Shown: positions 36,146 to 48,327, counted from the stretch's first letter. The stretch is DNA of 64,000 nucleotides from Mesostigma viride (GCA_009746045.1 RPFO01000692.1:601140-665139); one strand, 5' to 3'. Notes: a model not told the origin generated them from the letters alone. A program made the numbers and translations.

Positions 36146-36711
36146 ATTTACCGGAGAATTACCGGTTCCGGTACGTTAGCAAAAACACTGGGCCTCCTTG
36201 GCGAGCTCTCGGAGACATGCCACAACCAAGCTCGCTAGCAACTGAAATCCTGTTAGCCACAAACTTCCATATCTAGCCCCATTCCTAGCCTACTGTCGCT
36301 ACATGCCCATGTCTATGTCGGGCCCTTTCCCACCCGGGGGCTTCCAGATGCCTCCTGCCGTAAGCACGTGCTGTAGTAGGCTAGCATGGGTGATGACCTG
36401 GCACCACGATGCCCACAGGCCAGACAGGGTAACGCCCTAACGGAGGTTATGATATGTCAATAACATATAACAAGGCTATATCCCTGGAAGGGTAACAGCT
36501 CGTGAAGAATCAAGTATCATTGGCCAGCGACCGTTCAAAAATCGCCTCTACTGAGGCCACAACTACTGCCAGCTCGATCTGGCAAATCGAGCCCCCCTAA
36601 CGCCTGGTCGGGCGTGGGCAGGTGTTTGCCTGGGAGCAGCCATGCTCGTGCACTCATCCACCTGCCATGCCGGCGTTTGCCCCTCCTCGCCCTGCTCCCA
36701 CGGGCCCGCCC

Positions 36712-36894
36712 TCACACCATCTCGGGCTTTGGCACCGGCTTGCCCGGAAAGAGTGTTGCGTACGCCATGGACAGCGAGAGGGAGAGGGAGACCAGCCGCG
36801 CGAATGCCTTGCGCACGTGTTCATGGCTGTTGTCCTCCCCAGCTAGCTCCGGGCCCAGGATGTTGAGCAGCGCGCCCGCCGCGCACACTTGGGC
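36712..36894 (-). CDS. Armadillo-repeat protein gene, exon 2
   Basis: Minus-strand exon beginning after CTCCCCAG and running to a stop at 36712-36714. It encodes AQVCAAGALLNILGPELAGE and a short amphipathic C-terminus. The first residues complete the last ARM repeat begun in exon 1. Its phase (0) matches the exon 1 donor. Confidence 0.75.
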   Translation of the reverse strand, partial: AQVCAAGALLNILGPELAGEDNSHEHVRKAFARLVSLSLSLSMAYATLFPGKPVPKPEMV

Positions 36895-38685
36895 CTGGGG
36901 AGAAGGGGGGTAAGCGTAAGGGCCAGCATTCAAGGGCCAAACGCATTAATCATGGCGATGCACGTGCCAGCTGCAGCAAGGCACGCGCGAAGGCCCGCAT
37001 TGAAGGGCCATGCAGCAAAACACATGGACGGGGCCATCATAAGGGCCAAACACATGGATGGGGCCAGCATAAGGGCCAAACACCAGGCCAATACCCCTTT
37101 ATCACCCCCCCGCCCGCTGCAGTGTGTGTGTGTGTGTGTATGGCCCAGCCCACCCACGTCCCTCACCCATGTCCCCAACCTTACAGGGCTTGCAAGCGCT
37201 TCTGCCAGAGTTCACACGAAGGGTCACACAGAACAGATGCCTGCCGGAACGTGCCCATTCGTGCCCACACGTGCCCCCATTTGTGCGCCATGCTTCCGGT
37301 CAAGACACAAAAAAATACCATCAACGTCACCCATTACCAATACTGGCTGTCTGCACCACCCGGTACCTTCCCCCCGCGACCCCCTGCCATGCCCCGAGTC
37401 CCGCATGTATACCCCTTGGCCCCCCACCCGATCTCCATCCACCGCCTTCCCTTGTGGTGGTTACACCATCGCTCCCCGTCCTCCCAACGGAGGCGCGCGC
37501 CTCGACCATCGCCTACTCCCATGTGCATGTCCACGCGCCACCCTACCCCCGTGGTGACATCACCTGCAGGTCGCTACCACAGAGGCTATTTCCCAGTGCG
37601 TAGGATGGGCACAATAGCAGTGTAGCGGAATATTCAACTCTTTCCTTCAGCGGATCATCCCCCCACCCGAACACACACGCATATCCCTACCCGCAGGTCG
37701 CTCCCTGTCATCGAGGCAGGTGAACGAAGTTCATAAACATCCTAGATTCCCTACCTACAAACCCTACGTTCAGGCCCTACGTGCACACCCTACTTGTAGG
37801 CCCTAGGTGCACGCCCTACCTAGCGCCTAATCCATGGACTACTCTCTGAATCTCTCTTACCTGCAGGTCGCTCCCAAACAGCAGGTCGGTAAGTGGGGGG
37901 ATCGCGTTCAGGTCGCGGATCAGCACGCGGCTCGCCACCTCGCGCGAAACGTTCTGCAGCGCGCCCGCTGCCGACCCCGAGACGGTCGGCTGCGGCGCCG
38001 ACAGGAGCGTGACAAGTGGAGGGATGCCGTCCTTGCGGCGGATGATGCGAATGGTGTCGGCGTCGCTGCTCATGTTGTGGATCGCGCCGACCGCGCGCGT
38101 GCGCACCTTGAGGTTGTCACTGTGGAGGAGCGACAGGATGTCCGGTATGGCACCAATGTCGCGCACTGACAGCCGCCCCTTATCCTGGAAGGAGATGCTC
38201 TGGATGGCCCCCGCCGCGTTGGCCTGGAGGTCCGCGTCCTTGGAGGTCAAGAAGGAGACAAGTGGCACCACCGCGTTGCACTTGAGCACGGAGTCCACGT
38301 TCTCCTTCTCATAGCACACGTTCAGGACCACGTTCGCCCCCTCGGCCGCGATCCGCGCGTTTCGGGGCTTGTGAAGGTACCGCACCAGCGCGGCCACGCC
38401 GGCCTCCCCCAGCGCCATCCGGTTGTCGTGCTTGCGCGACAGGATCTTGAACGTCTTGAGCACCAGCAGCGTGAGCGTCTCGTCCGACTCAACCGCGGGG
38501 TCCTTGAGCACGCGCAGCGCGTTCGCCAGGGGGTCGCAGGGAGGGTATTTATAGTTGGCGCTACGGTTGGGGTCCTCGTTCTCTTGGACAAAGGTTGAGA
38601 GAAGATCGACCAGGTCCTGCTTGTGTGTCCGCACGGCCGTCGGGTGCCCGCCCAGCCAGGCGTCCAGCTCCGAGAATAGCACCAT
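36712..38685 (-). CDS. Armadillo-repeat protein (two exons)
   Basis: Coding segments are 38685-37861 and 36894-36712, 335 residues. The protein is built of about six ARM repeats. Words such as GEAGVAALVRYLHKP, CNAVVPLVSFLTS, DLQANAAGAIQSIS, RDIGAIPDILSLLH, VRTRAVGAIHNMSS and DGIPPLVTLLSAP follow the GxxPxLVxLL and AxxALxNLS consensus. ARM repeats form a right-handed superhelix that binds partner proteins. Related short ARM proteins occur in flagellar and signalling complexes, but nothing here picks one. No signal peptide or membrane segment is seen. The exon 1 donor is CTGCAG|GTAAGA. An additional small exon inside the 966-base intron cannot be excluded. Confidence 0.8.
37861..38685 (-). CDS. 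Armadillo-repeat protein gene, exon 1
   Basis: 275 codons from the ATG at 38685 to CTGCAG before GTAAGA. The N-terminal 45 residues (MVLFSELDAWLGGHPTAVRT onward) form a helical cap and the rest is ARM repeats. The exon end and its splice donor are echoed at 37562 and 37689 in the intron (ACCTGCAGGTCGCT, ACCCGCAGGTCGCT). Confidence 0.8.
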
Positions 38686-40300
38686 CGGGAGGGCGGCTAC
38701 CAGGCGGAGGAGGAGCGGGGACGGGCAAGGAGGAGGCGCGACCCCATCGGAATTATCTCGTGGCTAGTCCTCGTCTCGCACTTGGTGGTTAGAAGACGCA
38801 GCGGTAAATCCTTCTCATGCTAGCATGTTGGTCGCCACGCTGTCCACTGGGCTATTGATAGCGTGCAATCCATGGCATCTCGACTTGATGGTGTTGCAGG
38901 CCATGAATATGATATGCAAATCTTTCCCTTAGCGGGTCGGCAATGCCGGTATTGCTCATCTGTGATGGCGATGATCTCTTTCAAACCATGGCACCTTCCG
39001 ACTTCGACCGAGTCCGCCCTGGTTCCTCGCCTGATCAGATAACCGGTAAATAATCTATGCAGACAACTTCAAGTGGCATTCAGATCACTCCAGAAAAGAT
39101 CCTAGGTCCATTTCCAGAAGCCGTGCAGATTACAATGAACTCCGGAAGGACACGATTTCTCTTTCAATGAAGTGGGAAACCGATTGTGGGCACTTCTCAC
39201 TGTGGAAAGGGAAGTGCGAACTTGCCAGTAATTTATATGCTAGATATAATTAATGACTTTGGGCATTACAGCTTACTGGTAATGAAGTAGAAGCTCCGAC
39301 ATCAATAGCACAACCATGAACCAACCAGTGGTGGCCTGGTGGGTGCCACGGAAGGATTGCGTTAACATGGCTTTTGGTAATTATGAGTTTATGACCTCTT
39401 CCCGACTGAATTAGGTAGTCACCGCAGGCTCTTCCCGTTATTATCAATAACATCACTTCTTTACCTGCTTCTTTATAAAATATGGTCTTTCGTATGTTTA
39501 GATATGTTTAGATGGGTATCGGTATGTTCATGTGATCAGGCTACATGGCCGTATATTCTGATCAGGCTACATGGCCGTATGTACATTCTGATCAGGCACT
39601 CCGCAAAGGTGAAAACCATTTGCGTTCAGTGCCGGGTATGTACATGGCCGGATACCGCTGGTATACGCAGGAGGGGTGGCATCCAGCCAAGGGTCCGCGG
39701 TCCCTAAAACCACCACTTGGTCCCTAAAACCCCCTTACACCCTCCGCATTGGTAGTTTTACTAAATAATTATGAGGCTGGGCGCCGGCCAGCTGCAAACG
39801 ATAAATAAAACAAAAGAATTTTAATTAACTAATTCCCGAGTGTACTGACCTGTAGTTTTTGAAGCTACCAAACAACTGAATAAAGAAAGTGTAAATAAAT
39901 AATTTGACTGCCAAGAGCGCTTCTTTTGCGGTAAAAAACAAAGAAATATTAAATCTCTGGCTGAAAAATGTGCTTTTACTAGCCGTAAGAGCAGTGCATC
40001 CGGCTGGGTTATACAAAACAAACAAAGAATTATTAAATTTCGCAGCCGGTTTAACGGTTGTTCGGTAACCAAACAAACAAACTAATAATTAATTAATTGG
40101 GCGGACACAGTAACACTTTCAACCAATAAAACGCTAATGTCTAATTCCGAAGGGCCTTTTGGCCGAACTGAATTAAAACCGGCTACCAATGCGGGGGGTG
40201 TAATCGCCCCTTCGGATGCCTAAGTGGCCCTAACCCCTATGAAGGCTTCATAACATCCCCCCACCCTGTAACCACTATTCTCCACCTGTATATTCTCCAC
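38686..40300. other. Intergenic DNA
   Basis: No gene recognised. CTGATCAGGCTACATGGCCG occurs twice near 39533-39580. It is A-T rich from 39760 to 40100, with two ATTA runs. Confidence 0.35.
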
Positions 40301-41566
40301 GGTGACTGCTACCGCCTCTTAACATATAACGAACTGGCTGCCTGGGTCCCCAATATGCCCACTTATGCTGCCTGGGCTGCGCTAGTACAAGCCATACCCC
40401 CACGCTGGCACACTCATGACTTCTCCCCGTGCCCCCTATAAAGCTGGTGAATCATGGTGCTGCTTTTGTCCATACAGCACGACCGCATTATGCTCGGGGA
40501 AGGTGATCGCAGAACTCCCCCTTGGAACCCTGCACGTTCAACTACTGGCGCCGCTGAGCGGCCACAATGGCTGTCTGGCTCAACTTACAACTGCAGTGGT
40601 GCTCCTCCCCACCCAGCTATGCCACCGGATTCGGGTTGTACCTTGGTCCCTAGAACAGTCATGTGTATACCAACCCAACCCCAACCTTCCAGACGCTGCT
40701 ATTATATGGCTACATGTGGGATCAACTCGCCTGGACATGTTGTCATTGGATCCAGTGGAATTTGGCTGGGTGCTAAATCAGGGTGACAGCAGAATTGTAA
40801 AAGGCCTTTACGAGTACACGGCAGAGTGGGGCTACACAATGCTCCGGCATAAAAACCATCAATTCCACCCCGGACGGACACGCTGGGGTGCTACTGAGTG
40901 GCCTGGCCACACCTGGGTCCGCAACATCACCCTCGCCGCTGACCACCCGCTGATTGATCGCCGCGCGACCGACGTACAACACCTCTTGATGCACCGATCC
41001 ATCGGGGTCGGGGAGATCCTCCACCGGCGATTTCACCACCCTGCTACTTGTTTATGTACCCACCCCACTGAAACTGTGGAACACCGATTTTTATGGTGTA
41101 ACCTCCAGGGAGTTTGGACCTGGTTGATTGGTTTATGGGCAGCCTGGACATCTGAGCCTATCATACCGGTGTCTACCCGCTCAATTATCTTTGGCATCAC
41201 TGGCACCCCTGGCCTTGAGCTCACCTTTTCACAACAAGCGTGGATATGGCTCCGCCGGCACATGCATGTTATATACAATCTGGACGGTGCGAAACGATGT
41301 GGTGTTCAATAGGCAACAGGTGAGTTTTCGACAAAGCTAGGGTTCTCTCACGCTTCATTTACCTATGGAACTCCGGCATGCGACGCTACTGGATGGTTGC
41401 AAATGAACAAAACAAAATCTGGGACCCTGGCGCGGACCAGGATAAGCCCAGCCCACTTGAGATCTTTCATGACCTCATGGGCAAAAACAGGATCTTTACC
41501 CACATGCCCAATGACAACCCATTAGAAGTCCAGTGGCTTCCGTGGTCTAGTAAGGCTCCGTTTTAG
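40300..41566 (+). pseudogene. 3' part of a second LINE type (RT C-terminus with zf-RVT-like end)
   Basis: On the + strand, the piece LTYNELAAWVPNMPTYAAW is the helical segment that often follows the RT thumb. It is followed by the long frame 40416-41312. There, MHRSIGVGEILHRRF then CLCTHPTETVEHRFLWCNLQ matches the zinc-binding C-terminal module (zf-RVT) of many LINEs, where two Cys, a His and a last Cys bind metal. After a frameshift near 41280, TIWTVRNDVVFNRQQVSFRQ and RYWMVANEQNKIWDP continue the domain in other frames. The fragment is dead and lacks the polymerase core. Confidence 0.7.
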
Positions 41567-44252
41567 CCACTGACATCTTGATACCCTAGGTTTAGCAGGG
41601 ATTAATTACTGGCTATATTTGGAATAAACGTACACCTATTTACCTGGAAAACCACCACTCGGATACGCACACTCATGACAGCGTGACGCGGCCGTCGGCG
41701 ACGCGTACACCGGTGTTGTTCACCAGTTCATGTCGCCGCGCCGCGTCTGAACTGCCGCGCTGTGATAGGATGGGCTCAACGTTTCAAACCGACCAACATG
41801 CAACCGCCGGTTCAAAAGCAAAAGCGGAACCGCAGACAAAAAGCGTCAAACTGAGCAAGATCTCAGGCCCGTTACTTGACTCGTTGGCAAGATCCAGTTC
41901 GTTGCAGAATCGACCAGTACTCAACAAACAAACTTTCCTGTCGCCACGTCGGGAGCGCCTACTACCGATAGTTGGTTGTTCAAACGGTCCGACTAACGGA
42001 TATGCCGCCGACCAGTCGTTTTACAGCGATGACGGGGCAAAAAAGCGGATTGCACATCGCGGGAAACATGAAAACGATCAAAGGAATTGCCATAACCGGC
42101 TTTAACGCTCGTAGTTAACGCATACTAACGCTCCCACACTAATTGAACATCGGTTTAGCTCGTGCTCGCCATAGGCACAGGCCCTCATGCGTAGTTAATT
42201 GTCGGGCACCACCCGACATGGTTGCCACCACCTTGCGCCGCAACCCGTGCGCTCTCCTGCACACACGTTTTCCCTGAAACATGGCCGACTCATCAAGCAA
42301 CATGTCTATGTCCCGCACTGCGTCCGAAAGCAGTGTTCAATCTACCGTGTCCCGTACTGCCTCCGAAAGCATGGTGCAAAATTTTGTTCCTTCAAGCCCT
42401 GCTGGAACCACGTCGTCCGGAGTGAGCTGTGGTGGCAATGGATACGAGTCCGATGAGGATCCCTGGGTCAGGCGCATTCATGTCCCCCGCAGCTTGAACC
42501 CGCCGATGCAAGGCCCGAACGGCCGCATGTACTGGGTCGACCCTCGCAAGTAAACGGGACCTCACACTTAAGGTACGGGTTGCTGCATGGCCTTCACAAG
42601 CGTTGCCCTCAGTCATGCTGACCTTCTAGATCTCGGTTCGGGCACTAGCAATGCTATTGCATATGGAAATTTGATTTTTTATCCGCGCTGTATTGTTCTC
42701 GGTATCGCAAGACAGGATAATGTAGGACGGTTGGCCCGGTTGTCGGGGACCCACAGTTCTTTTTCTGCGCAGAGGCACATACTGTCACGGAAGCACGTGT
42801 ATGATTTTGCAAACACGGCGTTTTAAGCCCGATTAACCTTTGCATGCAACTTGCCTTGTCATTTTTAATCCTCTTGCGCGTGCAGCCCTATGTCAACGTC
42901 AACCTGGGACCTCATCGGGCTCACAATCACTGCAAGGCTGATGAGTGCCACAAAAAGCATGGCCGATGAGTGCCACAGGATGCAAGGCCAATGTGATCGG
43001 AGACCAGCCCTGTTTACAGGGGTTGCCTCGCGAAGCCACAAGCTGACGAGTGCTACAAGCACAATGCCAAACGTGGGCCAGAAAAAGCACGGTCAAAGCG
43101 GGGCACAAGAAGTGAAACCGACGGGGGCCACAAGTTCCATGTGTTCTGGCACATGTGCTGCCACTGCACAAAGTCATCAGGGGGGCGAAATTGCCTGAGC
43201 GTATTTATTCATTACCAGGTCTTCGGCAATTTTGTCGGGCGTATTGCCACTGGAGCCTGGCTGTACATATTTGAGAATTATCTGGAGTCATCTGTGAGGT
43301 CCGAAAGATGTGAGGTGCTTCCTCTCCATGTTGACTTGGCCTCGAGGAGTGACTCGAGTGTTATTTATTTTCTTGGGAGTGTTGAGGTTGTTTGACCTGC
43401 ATGATGTGGGGTAGGGAATTCAGGCTGCCCATTTGCAGCCGGCTGGCACACAGTACCATTCTGTCAATAATTTCAATAATACAAGTACGCATCTCATAAA
43501 TTAACTGATTAGTTAAACACGTGCTCCCGTTTGGGAGTAACAGACCCCACAGTGATCATATTAAATGCAGCTCTTCTGAAGACTGCGCCATACGGAAAAG
43601 GCCGGCCCCCCTCCAGTGGTCCTTACCTTCAGCGATATTGCAGCCCAAGTTGGATTCCTCTCTTTCAAGTGAGACAACTATCTAGCCGCATGAAGCTGGT
43701 GAACACCCACTGGTTGCATGGTGACGACCTGACGCCAGCCCTGAAGCGGCAAATGCGACCAGCACTTGGCCGGACTACATCCGCCACAAGACCAACCACA
43801 TCGGAACCCCAAGTGTATACATGGCGGGGCAGGGACCTTAATTAATTAACAAGTGTATCCCGAAGCCTGTAGGTCTCCGCCCTAATTAAAAGGTCGCATT
43901 TTTGCAAGACGTGATGAGACGTTGGTCCTATCTAAATTCGACCCCTACTGGCCTAGGCCTTCCACCCTTGATCTGCCATAGATGACTTCCACGCGCTATC
44001 AAGAGGTCGCATTCCCAGTTTCCCACGTCGCTGGTCTTTGGATCCACTATTAATAACCCTGTCGGACAGCGAGGGAATGGGGGCGCATGGGCCATGGCAA
44101 CAAGACAGTCATGAAGGCTCGATTACCGCCCCAAGACTGATATCGAAACAATATATGACACATGCGCGGTCACTGAGACATGTTAAAAGGCTAAAGCGTA
44201 CCTGCCTACCTGGTCGAAACCGCAGATTGTTTGCGGGAGCTAGCACGCCCAC
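41567..44252. other. Region with short unassigned ORFs
   Basis: Bases 41614-41642 repeat 7285-7313 in inverted orientation (29 of 29). Two small + strand frames, 41683-42105 (140 codons) and 42281-42553 (90 codons, Ser/Thr-rich with an acidic then basic end), have no recognisable domain. At 42900-43180, a frame broken by stops is rich in Cys and His (NHCKADECHKKHG, ADECYKHNAKRG, FHVFWHMCCHC). It could be a decayed zinc-binding domain. Confidence 0.3.
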
Positions 44253-44840
44253 TGTTACGTCCCGGCCCAGACACACCTAGCCTGAGCTACCTAGCGAAAG
44301 ATCCTCCATGCCGGAATTAGGAATAATTCAAGGTGGCTTAATGTAGATTGCGCTTCACGACGTGAGTCGTGAGATATCTGGCACCGCAGCTTGATGCCAA
44401 GCTAATTTTACACACTTATATTGGCTAGCAATACTAATTACAAATGGATAATTGCCCCAGGCTCAATGTGAAGGCGTTATCGCACTTAACAATCATCAAA
44501 CCAAGAGGACGAGACTCTCGTCCCCGGACTAATTTAACCTAGGTCGGTTGCGGCGCAGATACAACGCCAATCCCTCTAGAACACTCCAAGTCAGTCAGTC
44601 CACGTAGGATCCGGGCCGACATCGACCCTCAACTACAGGATCCACGCCGGCCTAGAACTACAGACGGACCCAGAACTGGCGCGGCGCCACTGCACCGGCC
44701 CCTAAAAGGTCAACCTAGGACCAAAATAACTAGTCCAATTCACACAATAGCCAATATCCATGTAACCCCTTACAACAGACCAAACGGCCTTAGTAATTTA
44801 TTCCATTGTTACGTCCGACCAAAAGGGCCGGGACGTAACA
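44253..44840 (-). mobile_element. LTR (3') of an LTR retrotransposon
   Basis: On the minus strand the unit starts TGTTACGTCCCGGCCC and ends with its exact complement, a TG...CA element of 588 bp with 16-bp inverted tips. Directly 5' of it on the same strand lies a purine tract containing GGGGGGGGAGGAG, placed like a polypurine tract. A second TGTTACGTCC stands at 44808. The 5' LTR is not in the window. A short DNA element with inverted ends is the alternative, less likely because of the purine tract and the ORF upstream. Confidence 0.6.
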
Positions 44841-45102
44841 CTCCTCCCCCCCCACGGGGGTCGGTAGTCCCTACCGTACAAAGATAGAACAAGTAAAGTG
44901 ACGCTACTATAAGAGTACTATGTCCCAACCCCGGTTCACCCGCCGGTCAGTAATAGCAGTTCCTCTAGAGATTGATACACAGGACCAACCCTGACGTAGT
45001 AGCATGGACTCTGGTGACTGGATCATTCCCGGCTATCCGTCACAAAAACTTTCACAACCACTCTAGCGTCCGCCGCTGGTGGCACGCCGCTGCTGCTGGG
45101 CC

Positions 45103-45739
45103 TCAGTAAGAGCCCGACGCCCCACGTGAGTCATTTGCCGAATCATAGTCCCGGGGTGCGCCGCACAGATCACACTCAAAAGCCACCTGGTAAGGGGACA
45201 CCTTCTGCTGGCCCACCTTGGAAAGCTCCACCCACGTACCCTGGGGCCACATGGCCAGAAACCCAGCGTAGTACTGGGGGTGGGTGAATATGAGAGTTAA
45301 TGCAGACCGATCCACCACCCCACAGCGGTGCGCACGAAAGAAGTTCACCCCCATCATAAAAACCTCCGTGCGCACGTGATCATCGTTGATTGTCGCCTTC
45401 TGAGCCCCCGCAAAGTCGGGCACCGCCCTGTCCAAAAAGGCACGCCCCTCCGTGGGGGCCACCTTGGGAGGCGCCACCACGTGTCCCACCCCATCCACTT
45501 GATATCTCCAATCCCACCAATCTTCAGTACCAAACCGCACCGTATGTCCCACCGCGAGGGGAAGATGAGGGACGGCGGGTTGCGGTATTGGCAGCGGTAT
45601 CTGAGGGAAGAAGGTTATTTCCACTTGTTCCCAGTATGCCCCGCGATCCACCGCACACCAAGGGCCCGCTTGAAACACCAGAGGATCGGGCAGATGCGTG
45701 CCAGGAGGGGCCTGGAGAGACGCAGGTCCCTCGAAGACT
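45103..45739 (-). pseudogene. Last ORF of the LTR retrotransposon, 5'-truncated
   Basis: The frame is open from the inverted-repeat boundary at 45739 to the stop at 45103, about 210 codons, with no Met near its start. It includes DWWDWRYQVDGVGHVVAP and HPQYYAGFLAMWPQGTWVEL. It ends near CDLCGAPRDYDSAND, about 260 bases before the LTR. I do not recognise the domain. Position says it is the 3' end of pol or an extra ORF. It has lost its beginning at the point where the candidate giant element starts. Confidence 0.45.
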
Positions 45740-45755
45740 GGGTGGTTTTACCGGA

Positions 45756-45791
45756 TTAGGATACATTTGCACGGCTTCAAATGTATCCTAA
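45756..45791. repeat. 13-bp inverted repeat at the left subterminal region
   Basis: TTAGGATACATTT (45756-45768) and AAATGTATCCTAA (45779-45791) face each other across ten bases. The same motif occurs as direct copies at 62122-62133 and 62141-62152. Confidence 0.85.
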
Positions 45792-46600
45792 ATGCACCAT
45801 TGGCAAACATGGTTTCTGGACATGGTCGATATCATTAATATGTTTGGCAAGCATGATATGATCATGCTTGCCAAAGATGTTGTCTCTTTTCATATTTCAC
45901 ACATATATTATCGGCCTCGGCGTGCCATGCTTCCACGTTTGTTGTCTCTTTTCATATATTGTAAGTATGATCAATAAAATTCCAAACATGACCATGTTGG
46001 AGACTTCAAGTGGAGCATCATGATTACTGTTTTCACTATTACGTAACCCATGGTTCATGTTAACATGGCATAATGAGCAATCCTATTGACCCCATGACTA
46101 ATGGTGAAGTTAATAAAGTTACATCGTGGCACGTCACTATAGCATCAAGTTGCATCATTGTGCATAAAGTAGTTTAGCACTGAGTTGGCATGCCAACACC
46201 AGGTACACTAAATAAATTAAAACCAGAATTGATAAACAACCCAGTATCCAAATACAGTATCCATATATATGCAGGTCGTTTGCTTTGGTTTGAGTGATTT
46301 TACTCTGCTGTAAGTAATTATATTTTTAAAATATATATGCAGGTCGTACTACAGGTGCAGCCACGGCTGCCACGCGGCTTCTGCAGCGATCACGCTCTTT
46401 CTCCTAGACAATTGCTCTACTGGTCCCTACAGGTCGGTCGACTTGGACCATGATGCGTCAAGAACAGTTAATTGACCGACTTAAACAAGATGTTTGTCTA
46501 CATGCAGCTGTCTGCACCTAACTAACGCGAAACCGCGTGCTACCAAATATAGGGGGAAATGCATGAGTAACACATGTCAACGCACAACCGGTGGAAATCA
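45792..46600. other. A-T rich DNA without a gene
   Basis: Short direct repeats such as TGTTGTCTCTTTTCATAT (45880 and 45940) and ATATATATGCAGGTCGT (46267 and 46332). No coding frame recognised. Confidence 0.35.
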
Positions 46601-46639
46601 CGCGATACCAACCGCGGCAACAGTGGTGTGAACATAGCG

Positions 46640-47090
46640 GGCACTGACATGCAAAAAAGCACCAGCAGCGGCATCAGTAGCAAATTGTAGTAGCGGAACA
46701 ATAGCCACTACATCAATGCAACAACACATCAGCCCAGCAACACAGCAGCAGCATGACCGTAGCACAGCAGCAGCACAACTGTAGCACATCAACACGGCCG
46801 CATAGCAGGAGCACAAGTCAGCGCAGCAGCAACTTAGTATGCCGATTCCTGAATTTCCTATCAGTGGACTATAGTCCATTGATAGGAAATTCACTAATAG
46901 GCAGTACTAGCTCAGCAGCACGGCAGCAATGCAGCAGTGCATCAACACAGCAGCACGACAGCAATACATCAGCGGCACGGCAGCAATGCAGCAACACATC
47001 AGCACAATAGCACAGCAGCAGCACGGCAGCAATGCAGCAGCAATAGCATGGCAGCACAGCAGCAGCAGCAGCACATGAGCAGCTCAATGA
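46640..47090. repeat. Imperfect CAG/CAACA/GCAGCACA repeat
   Basis: A degenerate trinucleotide-like region. CTATCAGTGGACTATAGTCC with its complement at 46858-46890 forms a short palindrome inside it. The open frames here (Ser/Cys/Ala-rich) are repeat translations. Confidence 0.7.
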
Positions 47091-47109
47091 CAACAACGCT
47101 GCTTGCGCT

Positions 47110-48327
47110 TCAGCAGTCGTCGTCGTCGTCATCGTCATCGGCAAGGATGAGCGCTCGCTTCCGACGCCGGGAGGCGCCTGCGTTGTTGTTCTCCGCCACA
47201 ACGTCGCTGGGTGGAACCATCTCGCGCAATCGAGCCTCGGCCAGGGTGATATCCGGCGCTTGCAACGCAGGGACGACCACACCGGGGCACCCGCAGATCT
47301 GTGCCTCCAGCTCGTGGAGAGGCACGCAAGAAACCGCGTCCTCCTCCCAACGGGCACCCCAGTACATGGCTACCATGTCGTTTTGCGTGTCGACAACAGC
47401 GACACGACCATGGTACCTGCCGTCCCGGCTTTCGGTGCGACCGTCCGCGGATGTCACACGCTCCGACGCCCAATGACACACGACTTGCCCTACGAGGTTG
47501 CGGCTGCCACTCTTGACCTGCAGCGTTACGCCTTCCCAGCATGCCTTCGCCATGCCGACGATGCCCTTCGAGCATTCAGCATCTTGCCACTTCACGACCG
47601 GGTGTTCCGCGTCATAGGGCACCTCCTTCAGCGCCTTTAGGCACTCCTTGGTGAGCTTTTTGTTCGCACCCAAGGAGACTCCATGGGGCGGCTGACCTCG
47701 CTTGCCCACCACTTGTGTCAAGACGAGGTCTGAGGCGGTGATGATCACCGTGTGCGCCGCAGTGGTTGGCGGATGGGGCCATTGCGCAATGTCTGTATTC
47801 CACGGGTGCCACGTGTCATGCAAATGCTTAGCGCGGTATACAAAGAGCTCAATAGAAGGTTGGCCGCCATCCTCCTTCGCAACCACCTCCTTGATGATGC
47901 CAACGAGGACTGGAGTCCACGTGAGCTTCGAGTTGCAGAGAATACCAGCTGAAGGGTGCCAGTATAGAACAGCGGAGCCTTTCTCAACGCCTTGCATGCG
48001 CTTCAAGTAAGCGACCTTGGCTGCCATGGCCCTGTCTTCTGCCGCCCATTCCTGCTGTGTGTGGCCATCATGACGAACTCGGTCTACCAGCGGGGTGACG
48101 CGCACCGCCTCTGCGTCGACCAACGCCATGAAGTGCTCTTCTTGCGTCGGTGGTGGTTCAGGCGCTGCATCGTGCTCACGCAGGGCGGAGATGTCCGCGC
48201 GAGATGGCCACGGCAAAGGGCGCCACTCCTCAGGCACCTCCTCAGGGGCATGTGGGACTTGACTTGCGAAAAAAGGCCTTGTTTGGCTTGATGGTGTCGG
48301 GCGGAAAGTACCACTGCCAGATGCCAT
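47110..48327 (-). CDS. Unrecognised 405-residue protein with acidic tail
   Basis: A single uninterrupted frame with normal amino-acid use, unlike the repeats around it. The N-terminal 70 residues are Pro/Glu-rich (PFFASQVPHAPEEVPEEWRP). The middle contains VLYWHPSAGILCNSKLTWTP and FVYRAKHLHDTWHPWNTD. A C-terminal part has GRVAVVDTQNDMVAMYWGAR, resembling a small beta-barrel. The end is RRRKRALILADDDDDDDDC, a basic patch that could be a nuclear signal followed by an Asp run. I do not recognise the family. It overlaps the C-terminus of the next frame (48242-49690) by 86 bases on the same strand, so the two may be parts of one decayed or frameshifted element gene. Confidence 0.5.
   Translation of the reverse strand: MASGSGTFRPTPSSQTRPFFASQVPHAPEEVPEEWRPLPWPSRADISALREHDAAPEPPPTQEEHFMALVDAEAVRVTPLVDRVRHDGHTQQEWAAEDRAMAAKVAYLKRMQGVEKGSAVLYWHPSAGILCNSKLTWTPVLVGIIKEVVAKEDGGQPSIELFVYRAKHLHDTWHPWNTDIAQWPHPPTTAAHTVIITASDLVLTQVVGKRGQPPHGVSLGANKKLTKECLKALKEVPYDAEHPVVKWQDAECSKGIVGMAKACWEGVTLQVKSGSRNLVGQVVCHWASERVTSADGRTESRDGRYHGRVAVVDTQNDMVAMYWGARWEEDAVSCVPLHELEAQICGCPGVVVPALQAPDITLAEARLREMVPPSDVVAENNNAGASRRRKRALILADDDDDDDDC

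Larger units (their letters stand above)
33561..36711. other. Non-coding DNA with GC palindromes and a short tandem repeat
   Basis: No gene recognised. GC palindromes at 34280-34345 and a tandem repeat at 35960-36140 are listed separately. A homopolymer of T follows at 34354-34369. Frames of 60 to 80 codons here have no motifs. Confidence 0.35.
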
